From assembly GCA_018816345.1 (NCBI GenBank), contig JAHIWG010000075.1, forward strand, positions 1-37,662: a DNA stretch of 37,662 nt, written 5' to 3'. Position numbers and translations under genes: made by a program. The notes under the pieces were generated by a model. That model had not been told where the DNA came from and made no database searches. It saw only the letters and a program-made list of their open reading frames with translations. Below, one piece after another: positions 32,650 through 37,662 of the stretch; the stretch's first letter is position 1; every line of letters starts with the position of its first letter. This DNA is from Spirochaetota bacterium. GTDB taxonomy: Bacteria; Spirochaetota; Spirochaetia; Treponematales; UBA12059.

Positions 32650-33843
32650 TCACCACCTCCTCTGCACGACGCCGGCCACGTCGAGCGAGTGGTGCGTGCC
32701 GTAGGACGAGTTGACGCCGACGCGCGCGCCGTCCACCTGACGCTCCCCGCACTCGCCGCGGAGCTGGTAGAAATTCTCGATGACGCCGGCCTGGAAGTCG
32801 CAGCCCACGGAGCCGTGCCCGAAGGCGGGGCCGCCGCCGTAGGTATTAACCGGGCAGCGCGAGCCCAGGGCCATGCCGCCCGAGCGAACGTACTCCGCGC
32901 CGCCGCCTAGCGGAGCGAGGCCGAGGGCCTCGACGGCCATCAGCCCCTCGAAGGCGGTCAGGTCGTGGACCTGGCAGACCTGGGCGTCGGCCGGCGATAT
33001 ACCCGCCATGGCGTAGGCCTCCTTGGCGGCGACCATCAGCCCGGAGAACTCGGCCATGCCGTAGCCCCGCAGGCCGTCTACGGGCCAGTCGTTGAAATTG
33101 CCCATGTACGGCGGCCTATAGGCGTAAGCCACGTCGAACTGGGCGGGCCTGTCCGTGTAACGAGCCGCCACGTCCTCGCCGCACAGCACGAACGCGCTCG
33201 AGACGCCGCCGCGGTTGGTCGCCTGGCGGGAACGGTCGGCCTCGGGCGTATCGGCGGACAGCTCCTCGAGGCTGGGCATGGGCTTTCCGTACTCGGCGGC
33301 CAGGGGGTTCCGCCGGGCGTACCAGTGGCACTGGTGCACCCAGGCCGCGGCGTCCTCGATCGTCGCGCCGTACTTGCGCCGGTAGTAGTCGTCCCTGAGG
33401 CCGCCGTAGTTTATGTGCGTCAGTCCCATCAGGTAATCGTAGTCGCAGTAGTTGCCCTCGCTATTCATGGCCTCCATCGCGTCGAAGTTATCGGAACGGG
33501 CGAAGCCCAGCGACACGACGAGGTCGTACCTGCCGCTCGCGATGGCGTTCCACGCCGCCCAGCTTGCGACGCCGTTCCCGGCGCAGGCGCTGGAGCAGAC
33601 GAGCACCGGCTTAGGCGCCAGCGCCAGCGCGTCCGCTACCTGAGGCCCCACCGACGAGTCGATGATGGTCCTATCGTTATACGCCACGCAGGCGAGGTCC
33701 ACGTCCTTCGGCCTTACCCCGGCCGCCTCCAGGGCCAGGCAATACGCCTCGGTAGCGAGCCGCCTCCACGTCCAGTCCATCGGGACGCTCGGGGGCGTGA
33801 CCGCGCCGCCGAGCATCATCACCCTTCGTTTGATGGCGCCCAT
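32650..33843 (-). CDS. Thiolase, SCP-x/acetyl-CoA acetyltransferase-like type
   Basis: This 397-residue thiolase-fold enzyme keeps the key residues: nucleophile Cys87 (SSACAGNG), VHDLTAFEG with His293, NTYGG at 333-337 and His343 in FGHGSVG. It is the SCP-x class that works with a DUF35 subunit, not the classic FadA/PhaA class. I start at the ATG at 33843, with AAGGAG six bases before it; a longer frame in phase is antisense-like sequence in the upstream gene. It lies 14 bases after the HMG-CoA-synthase-like gene and one base before DUF35. It should cleave or condense a beta-keto acyl-CoA. The direction and chain cannot be read from sequence. Confidence 0.92.
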   Translation of the reverse strand: MGAIKRRVMMLGGAVTPPSVPMDWTWRRLATEAYCLALEAAGVRPKDVDLACVAYNDRTIIDSSVGPQVADALALAPKPVLVCSSACAGNGVASWAAWNAIASGRYDLVVSLGFARSDNFDAMEAMNSEGNYCDYDYLMGLTHINYGGLRDDYYRRKYGATIEDAAAWVHQCHWYARRNPLAAEYGKPMPSLEELSADTPEADRSRQATNRGGVSSAFVLCGEDVAARYTDRPAQFDVAYAYRPPYMGNFNDWPVDGLRGYGMAEFSGLMVAAKEAYAMAGISPADAQVCQVHDLTAFEGLMAVEALGLAPLGGGAEYVRSGGMALGSRCPVNTYGGGPAFGHGSVGCDFQAGVIENFYQLRGECGERQVDGARVGVNSSYGTHHSLDVAGVVQRRW

Positions 33844-33857
33844 CGCATTCTCCTTTT

Positions 33858-34934
33858 TTAGTAGAAGTTGGAGAGCTGGCCCGACGGCCGGATTAGCTTC
33901 TGCTCCAGCTTGAGCATGGTCGCGTAGTCGACCATCACCTTGTCGTCTATCTGGGACAGGACCGTGTCCCGCCCCGTCCTGGCACCGGCGAGCGCCTCGG
34001 TGGTCCGGAGCGACCAGACGTCGCAGCCGGCGCCCGAACCGTAGTCCACGACGCCGACCAGCTCGCCTGGATCGGCCCAGTCCAGGATATGGGCCAGCGC
34101 TATAGGCGACTGGGCGGCGCCGGCGTCGCCTATCATCTGGGTGAGCACGTAGGGGAGCACCTGCATCATATCGAGCCCGCACTTGCCCAGCGTCATCAGG
34201 GCGCGGAGGCCGGTCTTCTGCGGGACGACAATCTTGGAGTAATCCGCCGGCGCCGTGCCCGTATCCTCGAAGTAGCCGGCCACCGCGGGCACGACGTGGT
34301 CCAGGAGGCCCCAGCTGGCGACCCAGCCGTAGAAGCCGGCGCCCGACTGGACGAAGCGCTCGCCCTCGACACGGAAATAGTCGTTCTGGTCCCAGGAGTG
34401 CGTCCTCCACGGGCCCAGCTCCGCGAGGCCCGCCTCCTTTCCGACGAGGAAGGCCGCGGCCCCCGCGCTCGCGACGTACTCGACGACCTGGCCGGGCGCC
34501 GTGTGCCGGTTGGGCGTATCGGCCGCGACGACCAGCGCCCGCTCGACCGCGCCCGACTCCACGAGGCCGCGCGCTAGGGCGAGCGCCGCCGAGCCCGAGC
34601 GCTCCGCGCACTGCACGTCGCAGGCCAGGGCCGAGGCCGGCAGGTCCAGCGCGTCCTTGAGCACGTCGGCGGCGGCCTTGGTCGCGTACGGCGACGTGCC
34701 CGTGCCCAGGAGCACCGCGCCGATTCCCGAGCCGCCGCCCGCCCGCTCGAGGCATAGCCTAGCGGCGGCGACGGCGAGGGTGAGGGTGTCCTCGTCGGGC
34801 CCGAGCACGCAGCGTTCCCCGATCGACAGCGTATCGAGGAACGATTCCGCCAGGTTGCCCCAGACGGCCCGTATGGCCGTGCCGGCTATGCGCCTCCTGG
34901 GGATGGCCGTCCCGTAGGCTAGTATGCCGCCCAC
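33858..34934 (-). CDS. Archaeal-type HMG-CoA-synthase homologue lacking catalytic residues
   Basis: This 358-residue protein has a thiolase-like condensing-enzyme fold. Stretches EYVASAGAAAFLVGKE (152-167) and VVDYGSGAGCDVWSL (295-309) match archaeal-type HMG-CoA synthases well. Against the consensus I recall, catalytic Glu falls on Gly79, the nucleophile Cys on Glu111 (CAERSG; the nearest Cys is 109), the His of FHQPN on Pro238 (VPQKTG) and the Asn of GNTYSG on Asp270 (GDAGAA). The start is GTG at 34934, seven bases after the SCP2 stop. It precedes thiolase and DUF35 in the archaeal gene order. It is probably a scaffold or a divergent condensing enzyme, not a mevalonate-pathway enzyme. Confidence 0.85.
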   Translation of the reverse strand: MGGILAYGTAIPRRRIAGTAIRAVWGNLAESFLDTLSIGERCVLGPDEDTLTLAVAAARLCLERAGGGSGIGAVLLGTGTSPYATKAAADVLKDALDLPASALACDVQCAERSGSAALALARGLVESGAVERALVVAADTPNRHTAPGQVVEYVASAGAAAFLVGKEAGLAELGPWRTHSWDQNDYFRVEGERFVQSGAGFYGWVASWGLLDHVVPAVAGYFEDTGTAPADYSKIVVPQKTGLRALMTLGKCGLDMMQVLPYVLTQMIGDAGAAQSPIALAHILDWADPGELVGVVDYGSGAGCDVWSLRTTEALAGARTGRDTVLSQIDDKVMVDYATMLKLEQKLIRPSGQLSNFY

Positions 34935-34941
34935 GGTCTGC

Positions 34942-35274
34942 CTAGGCCTTCTTGGGGATGTTCCAGAGCCCCGAGAACGCTATGGCGTCCATCATCGGCC
35001 CCTTCATCCGCAGCAGCTTGGCGTTGACGAGCTTCATAGGCGGGGTCTCGCCGGTGAACATCTGGCAGATATACTCGGAGTTGCCGGATATCGTGAGCTT
35101 CGGCTCGGAGGCCTGGCCCTCGGAGACCGCGCATGCTCCGTCGTTAATGGTAAGCGTCCACTTGCTCGGTTCCTCGCCCTGCAGGTCCAAGAGAATGACG
35201 CGGTTCCAGCCCTTGGCCTTCTCCGGCTTGAATAGCGCGGGCAGTGATTTGACGACTTCCTCGATCCTTGCCAT
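34942..35274 (-). CDS. SCP2 sterol-binding domain protein
   Basis: This 110-residue protein is a stand-alone SCP2 domain: WTLTINDGACAVSEGQASEP, KLTISGNSEYICQMFTGETP and a C-terminal LLRMKGPMMDAIAFSGLW. The fold forms a hydrophobic tunnel that binds sterols, fatty acids or acyl-CoA. AAGGAG lies before the ATG at 35274. It sits directly before the condensing-enzyme homologue and thiolase, which hints that the pathway substrate is hydrophobic. No membrane segment or signal peptide is seen, so it should be cytoplasmic. Confidence 0.92.
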   Translation of the reverse strand: MARIEEVVKSLPALFKPEKAKGWNRVILLDLQGEEPSKWTLTINDGACAVSEGQASEPKLTISGNSEYICQMFTGETPPMKLVNAKLLRMKGPMMDAIAFSGLWNIPKKA

Positions 35275-35302
35275 GTCTCGCTCCTTATGCGAATCCGCTC
35301 TA

Positions 35303-35321
35303 CGCGGGCTAACGGCCCGCG
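35303..35321 (-). promoter_or_regulatory. 7-bp intercistronic hairpin within the operon
   Basis: CGCGGGC (35303-35309) and GCCCGCG (35315-35321) form a perfect stem with a five-base loop in the 65-base gap before the SCP2 gene. It has no T-run and may separate expression of the first three genes from the last six. Confidence 0.45.
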
Positions 35322-35339
35322 GCTCCTCGAAGGCCGCCG

Positions 35340-36395
35340 CTAGTCCGCGGCGCCGAAGACCCTCTCCTGCACCGCCAGGATGCGCGGCATATCGTCGGCC
35401 GGGCTCGTCCGCAGCTCGAAGCGGCACGGCTCCCCGTGGAGGCCCAGCGAGCGCAGGAGGCGGTAGCCGGGCGAGACCATGGGCGGCATGGTTATCATCA
35501 TCGTCGCCAGGCCGTGGGCCTCGCAGTACCGGCAGAACGCGTAGCCCAGCGATCTCGGCGGCAGCCCTTCCCACGCCTCGACCGCGGCGTATACGCCCGC
35601 GAGCTCGCAATTCTCCAGCACGCTCGTACGCAGCGTCGCCTCCCCGTCCTGGACCTCGGGCTCCGAGTGGAAGTACTGGTCGGCGTACATGCCGCGCAGG
35701 CCGAGCTCCATCAGGTCGCCTATGTCCTCGAAGCCGGCCTTAGGCAGGGCCGTCGCGAAGAAGGCGCGGGAGACGTCCCACATGAAGTCCTCGCTCGTCG
35801 CGTCGACGGCGGCCCTGAGTGCGACGGGGCCGTCACGCTTGAGGACGGCGGCGGCGGCCGTCGCGCCGGCGACGAGGTAGCGGTTATAGTCGGCCACGCT
35901 CCGTAGGCATATCGCCAGCCACTCGTCGAGCAGGCCGCGGGGGAAGTCGCCGGCCGCGACGGCCGCCTCCCCACGGCGCTGGAGCCCGGACATTGTCGAG
36001 GCCCAGTCGTCCGGCATCCCTATCGACGCGGCCGACAGCCGGGCGACCAGTGGCCCGACGCCCTCGCCCATGCGCCCGGCCAGCTCGGCCATGTCCGCCA
36101 GGAAGCGACCGAAATACTCCGTCGCCTTCCTGGCGACCTCCGGGTCGCCGGAGAGCGACTGCCCATCCAGCCAGTCGGGATGCCCCGCGCCGCGGAGGAA
36201 GGTGGAGAGGCGGAGCGGCATCTCGTGCTCCACGCTGGCCCAGTACGCGCCCATCACCCTGAGGCCCGGGAAGTAGTCCCGCTCGGCGACCTGATCTCCG
36301 CGATAGAGCTTCTCGTACTCGCCCCGCTTCCAGTACCCGAGCGCGAGCTCGACGTTCCTGGCCCATTTATGGTCGTGGAACTCGCTGTAGTTCAT
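35340..36395 (-). CDS. Cysteine-containing protein, possibly ATC-hydrolase-like
   Basis: This 351-residue soluble protein has no signal peptide. The C-terminal 120 residues hold a pattern of cysteines: VLENCELAG, AFCRYCEAHG, then SPGYRLLRSLGLHGEPCRFEL. The spacing and the final Gly-x-x-Cys-x-Phe recall the L-2-amino-thiazoline-4-carboxylic-acid hydrolase family, in which similar C-termini occur. That match is from memory and weak. The N-terminal 200 residues are mainly helical and unassigned. The ATG at 36395 follows a GGGGGAG site and overlaps the stop of the small membrane protein gene (ATGA). It is probably an enzyme of the operon, but no reaction can be given. Confidence 0.8.
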   Translation of the reverse strand: MNYSEFHDHKWARNVELALGYWKRGEYEKLYRGDQVAERDYFPGLRVMGAYWASVEHEMPLRLSTFLRGAGHPDWLDGQSLSGDPEVARKATEYFGRFLADMAELAGRMGEGVGPLVARLSAASIGMPDDWASTMSGLQRRGEAAVAAGDFPRGLLDEWLAICLRSVADYNRYLVAGATAAAAVLKRDGPVALRAAVDATSEDFMWDVSRAFFATALPKAGFEDIGDLMELGLRGMYADQYFHSEPEVQDGEATLRTSVLENCELAGVYAAVEAWEGLPPRSLGYAFCRYCEAHGLATMMITMPPMVSPGYRLLRSLGLHGEPCRFELRTSPADDMPRILAVQERVFGAAD

Positions 36396-36673
36396 GGCTC
36401 CCCCGTCGCCGGTCCCGAGGCCGGAGCCGAGGCCTGAGCCGCGGTTCCACCGGGAGCGGCGATGCCCGACACGGCGGCCTTCTTCCTCTTCGAGAGCGTC
36501 ATCCTGAGCGTATTGAGCCCTACGAGCGCGACGAAGGCGAGCGCGCGGCCCCAGGCGGGCAGCGGCAGGGCCAGCGGTATCACGACCAGGGCCACGCCGA
36601 CTATCGAGTGGGACAGGAGGTTCCTCCAGTCCTTCAGGTAGGCCCATACGGCCGAGGCTATCTTCTTGATCAT
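36392..36673 (-). CDS. Small two-segment membrane protein, unknown function
   Basis: This 93-residue protein has an amphipathic start (MIKKIASAVWAYLKDWRNLL) and two hydrophobic segments at about residues 22-37 and 40-55, followed by a Lys/Arg cluster (LSKRKKA) and a disordered Ala/Pro/Gly-rich tail. A near-perfect ribosome site (GGAGGTGA) lies before the ATG. It overlaps the next gene by four bases. I do not recognise the family. It may anchor the soluble enzymes of the operon. Confidence 0.78.
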   Translation of the reverse strand: MIKKIASAVWAYLKDWRNLLSHSIVGVALVVIPLALPLPAWGRALAFVALVGLNTLRMTLSKRKKAAVSGIAAPGGTAAQASAPASGPATGEP

Positions 36674-36724
36674 CTAATCACCTCCATTGCTCTACGGAAT
36701 CTCCATGCGGACGATCGGCAAGGC

Positions 36725-37267
36725 TCACCGCGTTACCTCGGGAATCTCGAACAAGTCCACCCACGGCGCGTCTAGCGAGAAGCGCACGTAGCTGAAGCAG
36801 GCCAGGGCCGCCAGCGCGAAGGCGTACGCCTTCAGGCGGGCCGACATGGGGCGGGAACCTATATGGTCCTCGATATCGAGCGTGAACAGCGAGGCCGCGA
36901 ATATCACGACGTTAGCCCAGACGATCTCGGCCAGGTCGGTCGGCATGGGCCCCGCAACCGCGGCCGCCAGGTACCAGATGCCGGCGAACAAAGGCGGTAT
37001 GAAGGCCGCCCCGAGGAGCCTGCTCGCGGCGAAGTCGAGCGCCGGCCCGGGCCTCAGAGCTACCCATTCCAGCGCCGAGACGACGAGCCATGAGAAGTAC
37101 CCGACCTTCATGTGCTGGAAGACAGACTCGTCGATGCCGCTGAACACGGCGGTGAACCCGCCGGGCCACCAGTCGTAGGCGAAGTGCAGCACCAGGAAAA
37201 CGGCTTGAAAGGCGAGAGCCCTCCCGACGAGGAGCAGTAGCCCGCGGCGCGCGTCGACGGAAACCAT
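36725..37267 (-). CDS. Multi-pass membrane protein, possibly DUF6512-like
   Basis: This 180-residue membrane protein is the first gene of the operon. It has about five hydrophobic segments (for example GLLLLVGRALAFQAVFLVLH, LLGAAFIPPLFAGIWYLAAA, AEIVWANVVIFAASLFTL). The stretch GIDESVFQHMKVGYFSWLVV recalls the ESVWEH(L/M)K pattern of a family I remember as DUF6512; this is tentative. I start at the ATG at 37267, after GGAGG; the frame is open upstream, but that part crosses the operator. Function unknown. Confidence 0.82.
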   Translation of the reverse strand: MVSVDARRGLLLLVGRALAFQAVFLVLHFAYDWWPGGFTAVFSGIDESVFQHMKVGYFSWLVVSALEWVALRPGPALDFAASRLLGAAFIPPLFAGIWYLAAAVAGPMPTDLAEIVWANVVIFAASLFTLDIEDHIGSRPMSARLKAYAFALAALACFSYVRFSLDAPWVDLFEIPEVTR

Positions 37268-37295
37268 ATCCTGCCTCCATACCGATCTTGCTTTT

Positions 37296-37313
37296 ATGCA
37301 CTCTTGAGTGCAT
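37296..37313. promoter_or_regulatory. 18-bp palindromic operator, probable TetR site
   Basis: ATGCACTC (37296-37303), two bases, then GAGTGCAT (37306-37313) form a perfect 18-bp dyad in the 82-base gap between the nine-gene operon and the divergent TetR gene. TATAAA at 37325-37330 may be the -10 box of the regulator. The site is placed to repress both directions. Confidence 0.75.
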
Positions 37314-37349
37314 TTTATTTGAGGTATAAAAAAAACGCAAGGAGAAAAA

Positions 37350-37662
37350 ATGCCGACTGCACATCGCGTATCGCGAGGCCGCCCGAGGACAGACGCGCGG
37401 GACCGGATCATCGACGCCGCGGCCGGCCTCATAGCGGAGCGCGGCCCCGGCGCCTCCACCGAGGACATAGCCGACGCCGCGGGCGTAGCCAGGCGTACCG
37501 TCTTCAACTATTTCCCGGGAAGGGACGATCTCGTGCGGGCCTGCCTCGCGCCTATGCTCGAGGACGGCATAGCGATAGCCGCGGGCCTCGTCGAACGCGG
37601 GGCCCGCGGCCCGGCCGCCATCGGCGAGCTCTGCGGCGAGCTGCTACGGCGCCACGGCAACC
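37350..37662 (+). CDS. TetR-family transcriptional regulator, truncated at window end
   Basis: The frame is open from the ATG at 37350 to the window edge (104 codons), so the C-terminal ligand domain is incomplete. The N-terminal helix-turn-helix is typical of TetR: RDRIIDAAAGLIAERGPGAS, TEDIADAAGVARRTVFNYFP and GRDDLVRACL. AAGGAG lies five bases before the ATG. It is divergent from the operon encoding the thiolase, DUF35 and SCP2 proteins, and the 18-bp palindrome lies between them. It probably represses that operon until an acyl-CoA or lipid ligand is bound. Confidence 0.93.
   Translation, partial: MPTAHRVSRGRPRTDARDRIIDAAAGLIAERGPGASTEDIADAAGVARRTVFNYFPGRDDLVRACLAPMLEDGIAIAAGLVERGARGPAAIGELCGELLRRHGN

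Noticed and set aside
33858-34934. Mevalonate-pathway HMG-CoA synthase
   Set aside because: The catalytic positions appear to be lost, and no HMG-CoA reductase or mevalonate kinase gene is in the operon.

Overview
The window is GC-rich, densely packed bacterial chromosome. Many neighbouring genes share ATGA or GTGA start/stop overlaps, and intergenic gaps are short. I see no rRNA, tRNA, CRISPR array, insertion sequence or phage gene. The best guess is a free-living or host-associated spirochaete (Spirochaetia). The two main ABC binding proteins have the Ala-Met-Gly-Gly-Lys junction after the signal peptide that I associate with spirochaetes, and the content (mgl-type sugar uptake, YesMN-type signalling, CsgG/PEGA envelope protein, chemotaxis genes, CreBCD) fits. 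This assignment is an inference. Isoleucine is often encoded by ATA, which is unusual for such GC-rich DNA.

Left part (1-6616). A CUT1 sugar ABC transporter (binding protein, two permeases, no ATPase) runs leftward into an unrecognised, truncated gene. It is divergent from a regulator that joins an XRE helix-turn-helix to a SorC-type sugar-binding domain. The intergenic region holds two overlapping divergent promoters and a 36-bp nested dyad. A 15-bp tandem repeat carries the stop codon of the regulator.

Sugar sensing and mgl block (5438-14827, all leftward). A response regulator (YesN type), a histidine kinase (YesM type) and a galactose-binding-like lipoprotein form a likely three-part sugar sensor. 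They are followed by mglB, mglA, mglC and a CsgG/PEGA envelope protein. The binding-protein genes of both ABC systems are followed by a perfect GC-rich stem-loop before the next gene.

Peptide or acyl-amino-acid block (15077-21920, rightward). An IclR regulator is followed by a YfcC-type carrier, a D-aminoacylase-like deacylase, an M20 amidohydrolase (with a 15-bp in-frame tandem repeat), an acetyl-CoA hydrolase/CoA-transferase family protein and a small ArsC-like protein. This looks like uptake, deacylation and CoA capture of the released acid.

Envelope and motility block (21917-30315). It holds CreC- and CreB-like two-component genes divergent from creD, an M3 peptidyl-dipeptidase, and a chemoreceptor with a CheW.

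Right end (30624-37662). A TetR regulator with an 18-bp palindromic operator is divergent from a nine-gene leftward operon. The operon encodes three membrane proteins, a cysteine-rich ATC-hydrolase-like protein, an SCP2 domain protein, an archaeal-type HMG-CoA-synthase homologue, an SCP-x type thiolase, a DUF35 zinc-ribbon protein and an SDR. By my alignment the HMG-CoA-synthase homologue has lost all four catalytic positions, so it may be a scaffold in a thiolase/DUF35 complex. This operon is the best candidate for an undescribed system.
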